Of a stretch of 64,000 nucleotides of DNA, positions 8,530 through 17,306 are shown one piece after another. The stretch is taken from positions 1 to 64,000 of the forward strand of contig CAITNF010000011.1 in NCBI GenBank assembly GCA_903893745.1, read 5' to 3'. Position 1 is the first letter of the stretch. Every line of letters starts with the position of its first letter. The position numbers and the translations under genes are program-made. The notes under the pieces are model-generated. The model saw only the letters and a list, made by a program, of their open reading frames with translations, was not told where the DNA came from and did no database searches. The DNA comes from an uncultured Actinomycetes bacterium. Lineage in GTDB: Bacteria; Actinomycetota; Acidimicrobiia; Acidimicrobiales; RAAP-2.

Positions 8530-9759
8530 TCAGGAATGAATTTCGCTCCTCGCGTCGAGACTCTGATCGACGCCTTCACGGGGCCCAACCCAAAATGATG
8601 TTGCGATGAGCGAAAGACCAATTGCCAGGTAGACGCTCTGTGACACATACGCCCAGTCCGTTCGCAACCACGATCCAGGGGGTACCACTCGAAAGTGGTG
8701 CCACGGGAACAGTCCTAGAGCAAATCCGATTAATGACGCAATTGAGAGAGGCGAACGCCAGCCCAGTTCAAAGGGAACGAGCGCGAGCAGCGGAAGGAAC
8801 ACAAAGTAGTGGTCCCAGGCAATCGGCGCCCCAATCACGCTGATGGTGATGAGCACAATCATTGAACTAAAGACATAGCCCCGACGATCCAAACGGTACG
8901 CCCCGATCAGGGCCACTACCACCAATGCTGCGGTAATAAGTAAGACAGGCTTTTGACTAACAAGATTTGACGGAATTGGTGGCCGTGAAAAAATGGCGGC
9001 AATACCTGAACTCTCTCTCGCCGTGGACAGTGAAGTGAAGTGCGCTAACTCCTGACCACCAAAGACGAGGGTCGAGAAAAACTCACGCGCGCTCGCCGGC
9101 CACACGAATATCGCCGCCACCGTGAGTGACAACGTCGTTACCGTCGCGGTGATTGCTTGGCGCCATTGACGGCGGAGAAACCACATCACAATAAAGACGC
9201 CAGGGTAGATCTTGATTGCCGTGACGATTCCTACCAAGACTCCTTGAAATCGACCTCGCACCGCAAGTTCGTCCAGCACGACCGCGAGAAGTAAGAACGT
9301 TCCGACCTGTCCCCAGAAGAATCCGGCGTACACTTCGGGAAAAATAAGTGGCGACGCGCCGGCAACCACACTGCCCACGATAATTGAACGCGGCAGTGAC
9401 CACCTAGTAAGTCGAGCGATTGCGAGCACGTACGCGCCCGCAAGCGCGAGCATGCAGAGGAGAGTCCACAGACTCGAAAGGTGGTTTGCCGGAAGCCACA
9501 CCAAGGGATAGAAGAGGAAGATTGCGCCAGGAGGATACGTAAACGCTTCAACCCCGAAGGGCAAGTAGATGTTCCCCGTGTGCTGAAGATTCTTGATGTT
9601 GTTCACTCGTCCGACGAGGTCCGTGAACCCCCCGGGCTGCCCATTGACCGCCCGCGAAGTGAGGAATGCCGCGAGTACCACCACTGCCAGTCCAACGACC
9701 ACAGAAAGAATCAACGGTAGGCGCCGAAGAACTACTGGGGGAATCTTTAAACCAACCAA
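8530..9759 (-). CDS. GT87-family polyprenol-phosphate mannosyltransferase-like membrane protein
   Basis: A 409-residue polytopic protein with about ten hydrophobic segments. It matches the GT87 (DUF2029) family, which in actinobacteria includes membrane alpha-mannosyltransferases using polyprenyl-phosphate-mannose to build lipomannan and related envelope glycans. Seen motifs are FTYPPGAIFLFYPLVW near residue 70, GQVGTFLLLAVVLDELA near 150 and GIVTAIKIYPGVFIVMWF near 175. The call rests on this overall pattern and topology; the acceptor is unknown. The start is TTG at 9759, preceded by AGGGG about ten bases upstream. It lies downstream of, and in the same direction as, the UPF0182 gene with a gap of about 100 bp. 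Confidence 0.8.
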   Translation of the reverse strand: MVGLKIPPVVLRRLPLILSVVVGLAVVVLAAFLTSRAVNGQPGGFTDLVGRVNNIKNLQHTGNIYLPFGVEAFTYPPGAIFLFYPLVWLPANHLSSLWTLLCMLALAGAYVLAIARLTRWSLPRSIIVGSVVAGASPLIFPEVYAGFFWGQVGTFLLLAVVLDELAVRGRFQGVLVGIVTAIKIYPGVFIVMWFLRRQWRQAITATVTTLSLTVAAIFVWPASAREFFSTLVFGGQELAHFTSLSTARESSGIAAIFSRPPIPSNLVSQKPVLLITAALVVVALIGAYRLDRRGYVFSSMIVLITISVIGAPIAWDHYFVFLPLLALVPFELGWRSPLSIASLIGFALGLFPWHHFRVVPPGSWLRTDWAYVSQSVYLAIGLSLIATSFWVGPREGVDQSLDARSEIHS

Positions 9760-9864
9760 CGTCGTTTTCCCCTGCTCGAGTGGCCAAACTACAAACCAAA
9801 CTCTACCAAGCCAACGCAGAATCTAGGTCCATGGTCAGTTGTCGCGTGACCAAACTACTTTGAC

Positions 9865-12756
9865 CTACTTGCCCTTGGAAAGCGCTTGCTGGGCAAGTTG
9901 GAGTTGCTTGTTCATCGCGTTGACCTCAGATTGATAAGTCCCGAGATTTCCCGATTGCAGTGCGGCCTGAGCCGCCGCGTAGTCGAGGGCGGCTTGCTTC
10001 AAATAGAACGACGCGTTTCTTCCTGAAGAAGTCGAGCCCGACCCCGGTCCCGATGGACTCGAACCACCAGCAATATTGGCACCCAACACGTCGCTCACTG
10101 CTCCCGCCAACGTCGGTTCAATCCCCACTTCTTGGTTAAAGACCGCAATGACAAACTTGAGTTGGGGCATTGGGTTTGATGAACTCGTCACGTAGAGAGG
10201 ACGGATGTAGAGCACGCTTTGATCAAGTGGAACCATGAGGTTGTTGCCCAAGAGGACGTTCGAGCCGTGTTGATCAAGCGGCGTAATAATCGAGCTGACC
10301 TTGGAGTTCTGTTGAATCTCCGAGTCGGCCTGTACCGGGCCCGTGACTGACGTGCCTCGTGGCGTCTCGTAGACATTGAGCGAACCATAATTGTGCGGAT
10401 CACTCGTCGCCATCATGAAGGCCGTCAGACCTTGTACCGTTGACGAGTTTCCGGCCGGCACGTAGGCGATCGACTCCAACAACTGTTGTTGGTTGGTGTT
10501 GGGCAGCGCTCCCACCTGAAAAATTGGACTCATTGGCGAAAGCGACGACGAGACGACCCGACCAGCGGCGTCGGTGACCGCCGTTTGGGCGAGTGACTGA
10601 TTGGGGGTTCCAGATCCAGTGGTCGGTGAGACCTGCCAACGATCCGAGGCCGTGTAGAAAGCATTCGCTGACGTGATGTGATAACGACCAAGGGTTGCGG
10701 CCTGCACCGAGAAGATGTCGGCTGGGTACCGCAAGTGCGTGCTAATTGCCTCGGGCAAGTCACTCATTGGCAAGAACATTCCGGGGAACGCCGCACGATA
10801 GGCCTGAAGAATTGGGTCACTCGAGCTCGTCGCGTAGAACTTCATCGAACCGGTGTAGGCGTTGACGACGACTTTTACGGAGTTGCGTACGTAGTTAAAA
10901 CTTGACGGCAGACCCCCGCGCGCCACATTCAGCGCTGAGGCATTTTCACTGTAGGGATACTGGTCGGTCGTCGTGTACCCATCGAGCACGTACTGGACCT
11001 GACCGTGAGCAATAACCGCGTAGGGCTCAGAATTGAACGAGAGGAACGGGGCTGCTTTCTTGGCCATGGCCTGCACGTCACGCACGAAGAGCACCCGACT
11101 CGATGAGCCAATTTGATTCGAAATTAAGAAGTTAAAGTCGCCAAGCCGTAAGGCGAGGGCCGCGCGACTGAAGAAACTACCGACACGCACGCCGCCAGTA
11201 CTCGCGTAATGGCTCTCAACTGGTTGACCGGCATTCGACCCCGTCAGCACTTGGTAGTCGAGCTCGGTCTGTTTCGTATTCGCCACGACCCAACCGGGAT
11301 CGTTAATTCCAAAGTAAATATTTGGCTGGGTGAGGACGGGCATGCCACTAGAAGAGTTGGGCGGGACGTTCGACACGACGAAAATTGGATTCCCGGTCGA
11401 CGGGTCCACTTGGTTGGCCGCGACGACGGCCGCGCCAATACCGTGCGTGTACTGCAAGTGTTCGTTCACCCAACTCGGTGAGGGCAAGTTCGCAGTATTG
11501 AGTTGACGAGCCCCAATCAGCACGGGTGTTAATTTTCCATTTACGAAGTAACGATCAACCGCCAAATTGGAAAACGTGTAGTACGAGCGAATTGACTGTC
11601 GTCGAGTTACCGTGGCCAGCGCAATCGAAGCTGATGGATCCCAGACCCGAATATTATTTAGCGTCGCGGCCGCTACCTTCACTTGCGCATTCGTGACAGT
11701 CGATGAACCGACAAACGAGTGATACGTAACCTGGTCGAGGCCGAAGGCTGACCTGGTTGCGGTGATATTTCGTTGGATGTAGGGCTTCTCCAGCGAGCCC
11801 TGCGCCGGTGACACCTTCACTGCTTGAAGGATGGTCGGATAGAGCACACCGATTACCAACGCAACAAAAATCCAAAGTCCCACCGCGACCGCAGGCAGCG
11901 ACCAGCCGCGTGAACGCACGTTAGCCAGCAAAATAGCGGCGGCGGCCAGCGATAGATAGAACAGTACGGTCAGCGCCGGAATGCGAGCGTGCACGTCGGT
12001 GTAACCAGCACCTTGTGCGTAGCCATTAGCCGAGTTCACCAACTCCCACTTCGCGAGCACGTAGCCAGCCGCCTTGAAGAGCGCAATACCCGCACCAATG
12101 ACCGAGAGATGAGCCTTGACTCTTGGCGATACCCGAGGCGACACCCGGGTGGTGCGAATGCCACCGTTCAGGTAGTGGAAAAACGTCGTAATGATAAGGA
12201 CGAGAAAGAGCGCCACTAGGCCCCACGTGATGAGAAAACGCAAAAATGGCAGGGTGAAAATATAAAAGCTGAGATCTTTGTGGAAGAGCGGATCTTGTTG
12301 ATGAAAGGGTTGACGATGGGCGAAGAGCAAATAACTTTGCCATTCGCCAGTTGCACTAAGACCCGCAATGGCTCCGGCAACCAACGCAAAAAAGGCGTAG
12401 ATCCGGCCCGCGTAGGGACGAACCACATTTTGGAAGCGCCGGACGACTTCATCATCGGGGGTGAAGGAGAGATCACGGGCGCCAAAGCGATCGGTTAGGA
12501 GCAGATTGCCCCAGATGAGGGCGAAGAAAATTGCGCCAAAAGTAATACCCAGTGCAATCTTTACCGAGAGGAGTTTGTTGAAGACGCTGCCGTAGCCAGT
12601 CGAAGAGAACCACATCTGGTCAGTCCACAGTGTGGCCAGGCTATGGAGCGAGATGAATCCAAAAAAGAAAACGGCGACAGCGGTTCCAATCCAAAACCGT
12701 CGCGAAAATCTACCGAGTCGAACGTGAGTGGATGGTTGATCTGAGGGGCTGCGCAC
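9865..12756 (-). CDS. UPF0182 family large membrane protein
   Basis: A 963-residue protein of the UPF0182 (COG1615) family, widespread in actinobacteria and cyanobacteria and of unknown biochemical role. The N-terminal 310 residues carry about seven membrane segments (first at 24-45); the remaining long extracytoplasmic part includes NITATRSAFGLDQVTYHSF and NLMVPLDQSVLYIRPLYV, typical of the family. The C terminus has a Ser/Gly linker (GGSSPSGPGSGSTSSGR) and a short helical coil rich in Ala and Gln. The start is GTG at 12756, with TAGGCT six bases upstream. In mycobacteria this family member sits beside a PDZ Lon-like protease and a DUF2342 gene; both also occur here, within 10 kb. Confidence 0.93.
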   Translation of the reverse strand: MRSPSDQPSTHVRLGRFSRRFWIGTAVAVFFFGFISLHSLATLWTDQMWFSSTGYGSVFNKLLSVKIALGITFGAIFFALIWGNLLLTDRFGARDLSFTPDDEVVRRFQNVVRPYAGRIYAFFALVAGAIAGLSATGEWQSYLLFAHRQPFHQQDPLFHKDLSFYIFTLPFLRFLITWGLVALFLVLIITTFFHYLNGGIRTTRVSPRVSPRVKAHLSVIGAGIALFKAAGYVLAKWELVNSANGYAQGAGYTDVHARIPALTVLFYLSLAAAAILLANVRSRGWSLPAVAVGLWIFVALVIGVLYPTILQAVKVSPAQGSLEKPYIQRNITATRSAFGLDQVTYHSFVGSSTVTNAQVKVAAATLNNIRVWDPSASIALATVTRRQSIRSYYTFSNLAVDRYFVNGKLTPVLIGARQLNTANLPSPSWVNEHLQYTHGIGAAVVAANQVDPSTGNPIFVVSNVPPNSSSGMPVLTQPNIYFGINDPGWVVANTKQTELDYQVLTGSNAGQPVESHYASTGGVRVGSFFSRAALALRLGDFNFLISNQIGSSSRVLFVRDVQAMAKKAAPFLSFNSEPYAVIAHGQVQYVLDGYTTTDQYPYSENASALNVARGGLPSSFNYVRNSVKVVVNAYTGSMKFYATSSSDPILQAYRAAFPGMFLPMSDLPEAISTHLRYPADIFSVQAATLGRYHITSANAFYTASDRWQVSPTTGSGTPNQSLAQTAVTDAAGRVVSSSLSPMSPIFQVGALPNTNQQQLLESIAYVPAGNSSTVQGLTAFMMATSDPHNYGSLNVYETPRGTSVTGPVQADSEIQQNSKVSSIITPLDQHGSNVLLGNNLMVPLDQSVLYIRPLYVTSSSNPMPQLKFVIAVFNQEVGIEPTLAGAVSDVLGANIAGGSSPSGPGSGSTSSGRNASFYLKQAALDYAAAQAALQSGNLGTYQSEVNAMNKQLQLAQQALSKGK

Positions 12757-12762
12757 GTCGCG

Positions 12763-12768
12763 AGCCTA
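12763..12768 (-). promoter_or_regulatory. Probable -10 element (TAGGCT) of the UPF0182 gene
   Basis: TAGGCT lies six bases upstream of the GTG at 12756. The same hexamer precedes the starts at 14453 and 63131 at nearly the same distance, so it probably drives leaderless transcription. Confidence 0.5.
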
Positions 12769-12776
12769 GGCCATTT

Positions 12777-14453
12777 TCAAACTGGCAGTACTGCGCACGC
12801 ACAGCCAGCGTGCAAGGGCGGAAAAGCCGATCCACTAGGAAATAATTCGCCTGCGCCGCGGTTACCCGAGGCGGCGTCAAGGGCACACGCGTCACACGGC
12901 GCATCATTAGGTGCTACGTAGAAGCGCACCGTGCGACCCTGTGACGCGGCGAGGACACCCGCGTGAAAGGCCCGGCGCGCTGCATCCCTACAAAGTCGCT
13001 CAACTCGAGCACCTCGCCATTCTTTGTATGCCGTATTGGCCCGTTCCGTTGCGTCACCCGCTCCATCAGCCATAATCCTTTTGCGCAGCGCTAACACAAT
13101 CGTCACGGCTAAATCGGCGGCACAGTCACTGATTACCGTGTTACTGACGGCGTTAGCTGACGCGCCCGCAATTTCAAAGGCGAACTGTGCGCCAGCGCTC
13201 GCCGCCTCACTCAGCGCGTCAAGCGCGGCATCAGCGTAACGAGACCGCTGCACATGCTCATCTTCGAACTCCGTCGTAATCATCCCCGTAACGTCACGAA
13301 GTCGCTCCAGCATGGAGTTCTGGTCATCTTGCAGTGCCCGCTTTACTTTTCGCGTAAGTGTCGTGAGCGACTCTTCAAGGGCGCCATCACGACTGGCGAA
13401 TAGTTCAGCATTCGGCGCTGTGGATTTGACATTGGATACTGGTTTTCGAGGCGCCGTGGGTGCCGCTCCGCGCTCCTCGAGCGTCGCCTTTCTCAGACGA
13501 GCGAAAATCTCATTGACCACGTCGGTTCCCGACGGATCATCTTCCAACAACGTGGGGCCAATTTGGTCCGGCTCGGTTAGTGCCGTCTTGGGCGCCTTGC
13601 GTGTTTTGGTCTTGGTCGATGTCGCACGAGTGTCCGGCGAGTCGATTGGAGGAACCTGGCGCAGCGGGGTGCCAGCGAGCAGCTCCTCCTCACTCGGTTC
13701 GGGCATTGGCGGTCGATTTCGTAGCGCGTCAAGAGCCGCCGTTCGAGCCGCTTCATCCGAACCGCTGAGTCCAGCCAGTACTCCTTCAATTTGATCGCGT
13801 ACCGCCGAGACGAACGTCGACAGTGTGTCTCGCGCAGCACGAAGCTGTTCAACTTGAATATGCAGTGCCTTACGCTTAACCGCCAAGTCGTTCAATACTT
13901 CTTTACGAGCATCGGCTGCTTGCTGCACGACGGAGCGTCCTTGCTCGCGTCCTCGTTCAATAAGTGCCTCGGAGTTGAGCTTGGCCGACTGAATGAGTCG
14001 CTCCGCAGCCAGACGGGCTTCGCGATCGATCGTGAGAGCGGTGGACTCGGCGTCCGCCAAAATTCCTAGAGCTCGCTCTTGGGCTTCGATGAGGTGACCG
14101 GCGCTGCGCTGCTGACTTTCAGCGAAAAGATGCGCACTGCGCTCTTGGGCTTCAGCCGTTACTCGCGCCGCCTCGTCGTGAGCCGCTCGCAATATTGAGG
14201 CACTTTGACTGCCAAGCGCGTTAGCGAGCGATCCCTCTTCGAAGGATGGATTCGCGGCTCGTCGCTGTGCCTCCACGAGCAGTTCTTGTAGTTCACGCAC
14301 TCGCTTTTCGAAACTGGCCATCTCGCGGGCGACTCGCTCCAGGTGGACACGCACTTCGGTCGGGTCAACCCCACCTTTACGCAGCGTCGTGAAATTCGTC
14401 CGAGTGACCTCGACCGACGGCGGCGTTGTTGTTGAATTTCGGCGTTCGTCCAT
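12777..14453 (-). CDS. DivIVA-like coiled-coil protein with phage-head-like Cys-rich C terminus
   Basis: About 558 residues in three parts. Near the N terminus FTTLRKGGVDPTEV resembles the DivIVA/Wag31 membrane-binding motif (F..xRxGYDxxEV), followed by about 200 residues of Ala/Glu/Arg-rich coiled coil. A Pro/Thr/Lys-rich linker follows. The last 170 residues are helical and end with AYKEWRGARVERL, RRAFHAGVLAA and then CDAC and PPLHAGCACAVLP, an arrangement like the C terminus of Mu gpF/SPP1 gp7-type minor head proteins, where CxxC and CxC may bind metal. No other phage gene is nearby, so this looks like a host protein. The likely start is ATG 14453, with TAGGCT seven bases upstream; GTG 14459 is the alternative. 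Function unknown; a polar scaffold is a guess. Confidence 0.75.
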   Translation of the reverse strand: MDERRNSTTTPPSVEVTRTNFTTLRKGGVDPTEVRVHLERVAREMASFEKRVRELQELLVEAQRRAANPSFEEGSLANALGSQSASILRAAHDEAARVTAEAQERSAHLFAESQQRSAGHLIEAQERALGILADAESTALTIDREARLAAERLIQSAKLNSEALIERGREQGRSVVQQAADARKEVLNDLAVKRKALHIQVEQLRAARDTLSTFVSAVRDQIEGVLAGLSGSDEAARTAALDALRNRPPMPEPSEEELLAGTPLRQVPPIDSPDTRATSTKTKTRKAPKTALTEPDQIGPTLLEDDPSGTDVVNEIFARLRKATLEERGAAPTAPRKPVSNVKSTAPNAELFASRDGALEESLTTLTRKVKRALQDDQNSMLERLRDVTGMITTEFEDEHVQRSRYADAALDALSEAASAGAQFAFEIAGASANAVSNTVISDCAADLAVTIVLALRKRIMADGAGDATERANTAYKEWRGARVERLCRDAARRAFHAGVLAASQGRTVRFYVAPNDAPCDACALDAASGNRGAGELFPSGSAFPPLHAGCACAVLPV

Positions 14454-14460
14454 CTTCACC

Positions 14461-14466
14461 AGCCTA
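14461..14466 (-). promoter_or_regulatory. Probable -10 element (TAGGCT) of the coiled-coil gene
   Basis: TAGGCT lies seven bases before ATG 14453; a TTGGTG sixteen bases further upstream could be a -35 box. This decides for the ATG over the GTG at 14459, which would fall inside the spacer. Confidence 0.5.
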
Positions 14467-14493
14467 CGACTTCGGTACCCTTCACCAATGCCT

Positions 14494-15597
14494 TTAGTGA
14501 GGAGGCGTTCGAGCGACTAGGGGGTCGCCACCCAGCGCACGAAGATCACGCAGGACCTCGGCGAGGGTCGACACACCGATGATTCGCAGTTCAGGGGTGG
14601 CTTGCGCACTCGCCTCCGGGACTTCCACTTTAGGCACGAAGAAAATCTTCGCCCCGGCTCGCTCGACCGCAACGGTCTTTTGCGCGACACCACCAACGTC
14701 GCCAATCATGCCGTGGACGTCAATGGTGCCGGTTGCCGCCACCGGTACGTGACCCGTGAGTGAGCCTTTACTTAAGACATCAAGCAGGGCCAGTGTCATG
14801 GCCAGGCCCGCTGATGGTCCCCCGATGTAATTGGTATCAATGGAAATTGATCCCGGGAGCATGTAGTGAATTGCGTCTTCTAATGAAACGCCAATCCACG
14901 ATTTACTCGGACCTTGCACACCGCTACAACCCGAATTCGCGATCGTCGCGGGCGGACGCGAAGTTACGAGGATTTTCGTTTGCGGTGGCCCCCAGGTAAT
15001 CAAGCCCTTGGTACTTATTTTCGCGCGCTCCACCTTCAACCGAAGGGACTGTCCTATCGCGACGTCGTGCACTAGATAAATGAGATCACAGGCTGAAGTA
15101 ATTTTCACCCCGTTGGCGCCCACGATCCGATCGGCGACGTGCAGACCCATTTGACGAGCGGGTGACGGGACGACGACACCATTTATTACAGCGCCCATTG
15201 GCGTGGCGTGTACCGGCCACCCCAACGCTCGAAGGGCCGCAACTTGGGCAGCCTGCTTGGAATCAAACATGTCTAAGAAACCTTGTGCGCTGAGCTCATC
15301 GGTAGCTAAACCGGGCTCGATCAGTTGATTCGCGTTCACAAACGTCACGTGCGACTGCAGGTGCAGCGTGAGCCACTGCCAAGCCGTAAGCGATTGTAGA
15401 TACACGTCGGTTAAGAAAATTGTGTCGGGATGAGAGTTAGTGGCCAGGCCACTCACGTGTACGAGTGGCGCGACCGGTTTTGCCTCACCCGGCGTCAGCG
15501 CGTACTGCGACACGTTCCAGCTCTCGAGGCCCACAATGACGAGAAGGATCACCGCTACCGCGATGAGTGGACGTAGTAGTCGACGTAGTCGTGGCAA
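14494..15597 (-). CDS. PDZ-domain Lon-like serine protease (YlbL type)
   Basis: A 367-residue membrane-anchored protease. One N-terminal helix (about 9-25) is followed by an extracytoplasmic region, a PDZ domain (about 135-200, with GVVVPSPARQMGLHVADRIV) and a Lon-type proteolytic domain. The catalytic serine lies in GGPSAGLAMTLALLD and the partner lysine in GGVAQKTVAVERAGA, so the Ser-Lys dyad is intact. Family members (B. subtilis YlbL, mycobacterial homologues beside UPF0182) probably degrade membrane or secreted proteins. The start is TTG at 15597, the first plausible codon, with no clear ribosome binding site. It is divergent from the HEAT-repeat gene with only 15 bp between the starts. 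Confidence 0.92.
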   Translation of the reverse strand: MPRLRRLLRPLIAVAVILLVIVGLESWNVSQYALTPGEAKPVAPLVHVSGLATNSHPDTIFLTDVYLQSLTAWQWLTLHLQSHVTFVNANQLIEPGLATDELSAQGFLDMFDSKQAAQVAALRALGWPVHATPMGAVINGVVVPSPARQMGLHVADRIVGANGVKITSACDLIYLVHDVAIGQSLRLKVERAKISTKGLITWGPPQTKILVTSRPPATIANSGCSGVQGPSKSWIGVSLEDAIHYMLPGSISIDTNYIGGPSAGLAMTLALLDVLSKGSLTGHVPVAATGTIDVHGMIGDVGGVAQKTVAVERAGAKIFFVPKVEVPEASAQATPELRIIGVSTLAEVLRDLRALGGDPLVARTPPH

Positions 15598-15612
15598 AGG
15601 TGCTGGAATGGG

Positions 15613-16242
15613 TTGGTGCGAGGTGATGAGTCAACGCTACCGGAGTCGCTCGAAGAATCAATCCTTCGAGCGGGCTTCGTCGAGGGTCACGAGGCGTTGC
15701 TCGTAGCGTCTCTGCACGAGAGTTCTCCCCGACTACGGGTACTGGCACTTCGTGGTGCAGCCCGGCGGGCCCTCATGACTCAGGTCGAATGGTTGGCGGC
15801 TCTCGCCGATGACGACGCTACCGTGCGACGTGAGGCGGCTCATCTGCTGGCATACGATGAGCTACGCGACGAACTCATCACCAGTGCCTTGCGTAAAACA
15901 CTTCAAGATTCCGACCCTCTGGTGGTGGAGTCGACCGTCTTTGCGTTAGGTGAACATGGCTCAATCGACGCTCTCGAGCAACTCTGCGCGGTTGCAATTG
16001 AACACGAGGATGCTCGATGCCGTGAAGCGGCGGTCGCGGCGCTTGGGAGTCTCGGTGATGATCGAGGTCGATCCACCATTCTTCAGGCGCTCAACGATAA
16101 GCCTCCCGTTCGTCGCCGGGCCATCGTGGCGTTGGCCAACTTCGAAGGACCCGATATCGACGCCGCTCTCGAGCGAGCTCGCGACGACCGTGACTGGCAA
16201 GTTCGTTCGGCGGTTGACCAACTCACCCGCGACGAAGATTAA
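15613..16242 (+). CDS. HEAT-repeat protein
   Basis: A 209-residue, acidic, all-helical protein made of about five HEAT-like repeats of about 30 residues, for example DDDATVRREAAHLLAYDEL, DSDPLVVESTVFALGEHG, HEDARCREAAVAALGSLGD and DKPPVRRRAIVALANFEGP. Such repeats form a curved scaffold that binds other proteins; no catalytic residues are expected. The start is TTG 15613 or GTG 15616. Its stop overlaps the stop of the convergent MreB-like gene by four bases (TTAA). The partner is unknown; the neighbouring protease or actin-like protein are candidates by position only. Confidence 0.8.
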   Translation: MVRGDESTLPESLEESILRAGFVEGHEALLVASLHESSPRLRVLALRGAARRALMTQVEWLAALADDDATVRREAAHLLAYDELRDELITSALRKTLQDSDPLVVESTVFALGEHGSIDALEQLCAVAIEHEDARCREAAVAALGSLGDDRGRSTILQALNDKPPVRRRAIVALANFEGPDIDAALERARDDRDWQVRSAVDQLTRDED

Positions 16243-17243
16243 CGATCGGCGTCGCGAAACAGTGAGTGCAGCGACGACATCTCGTCGAGGCAAAGTTGAA
16301 GTCCTCGAATTACCACCAAATCCGATTCCTCAACCACGTTTACCTTTACTCCGGTGCTCGTGGAAATCAGTTCGGTGAGTCCCGCTAATTGTGCGTGACC
16401 ACCCACCACGGCCATGCCGCGGGTACTCACGTCTTGCGAGAGATCGGGCGGGGCGCCACCCAAACTGTCTTGCACCATGCGCACAGTGACGTTGACCAGA
16501 TCACGAATAGCATTATTTACTAAGTCCGCCGAGACCGAGACCTCGACCAGCGCGCCGGAATCGACGGTTCGAGCGGTGACCACTTCGAAACGTCCCGATG
16601 TTCGCCCCAGCGCCGACGCGAGGGCCATCTTCAGTTGTTCGGCAGTCGTCGGTGAGACCACGACATTGAGCTGTTGGCGCAGTGCGGACGCAATGGCGTT
16701 ATCGAGATTAATACCACCTTGTCGACGAGTACTCGTGGTCACGATTCCCCCGAGTGACAGCAATGCCGACTCGGAAGCTCCTCCTCCGAGCAACGTAACG
16801 GCCGAGCCCACCGGATCTTGCACTGGGAGTCCCATGCCGATCGCGGCCGCAATCGGTGCTTCAATCAGGCTCACTTCACGCGCCCCCGCTTGAATCGCCG
16901 CTTGGCGTAATGCTCGTCGCTCAATGGAAGTCGCCAGCGATGGCACACTCATTACCACGCGCACGCGACTGAACTTAGAGATGGAGGATCGCGCAAAGAG
17001 ACCCGATAAGAGTCGCGCCGTGACGTCGAAATCAATGGTGGTTCCCTGGGAGAATGGTCGAAATGCCACCACGTGCCGTGACGTGTGCGCGACCATCTCG
17101 AGCGCTCCGTAGCCAATCTCGGCAATCTCACCACTGCGAGTGTCGATTGCGGCGACCGTTGGCTCGTTAAAGAGAATGCCGTCGCTACTCGAAGCTAACC
17201 GAATGGACGAGGTTCCAATATCGAGAGCGAAATCACTGGCCAT
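16239..17243 (-). CDS. MreB-like actin-family protein with altered phosphate-2 motif
   Basis: A 334-residue protein with the layout and length of MreB. Phosphate-1 is DIGTSSIRL (from residue 8), the connecting region has IEAPIAAAIGMGLPV, and GMAVVGGHAQLAGL matches the adenosine region. The phosphate-2 loop, normally VDIGGGT, reads TLLGGGA (150-156), so the conserved aspartate is replaced by leucine and hydrolysis may be impaired. It lacks the mreC/mreD neighbours of a canonical rod-shape operon. ATG 17243 is preceded at 8 nt by TAACAT, so a leaderless message is likely. It may be a second, structural or regulatory, MreB-type filament protein; the role is not established. Confidence 0.82.
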   Translation of the reverse strand: MASDFALDIGTSSIRLASSSDGILFNEPTVAAIDTRSGEIAEIGYGALEMVAHTSRHVVAFRPFSQGTTIDFDVTARLLSGLFARSSISKFSRVRVVMSVPSLATSIERRALRQAAIQAGAREVSLIEAPIAAAIGMGLPVQDPVGSAVTLLGGGASESALLSLGGIVTTSTRRQGGINLDNAIASALRQQLNVVVSPTTAEQLKMALASALGRTSGRFEVVTARTVDSGALVEVSVSADLVNNAIRDLVNVTVRMVQDSLGGAPPDLSQDVSTRGMAVVGGHAQLAGLTELISTSTGVKVNVVEESDLVVIRGLQLCLDEMSSLHSLFRDADR

Positions 17244-17251
17244 AGACCTCG

Positions 17252-17298
17252 ATGTTAGGCAAGCCCGACCGGTCTTTGGGAACCAGACTTACTAACCT
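17252..17298. promoter_or_regulatory. Divergent promoter region with two opposed TANNNT elements
   Basis: On the minus strand TAACAT (17252-17257) lies 8 nt before the MreB-like ATG; on the plus strand TAACCT (17293-17298) lies 8 nt before the GTG of the HtrA-like gene. The two start codons are only 63 bp apart, so the two transcripts share this control region and both are probably leaderless. Confidence 0.45.
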
Positions 17299-17306
17299 TA
17301 TGCATT

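Noticed and set aside
12777..14453. Possible prophage remnant
   Set aside because: Only the C-terminal domain of one protein looks phage-like; there are no integrase, capsid, terminase or attachment sites, and the neighbours are typical host genes.
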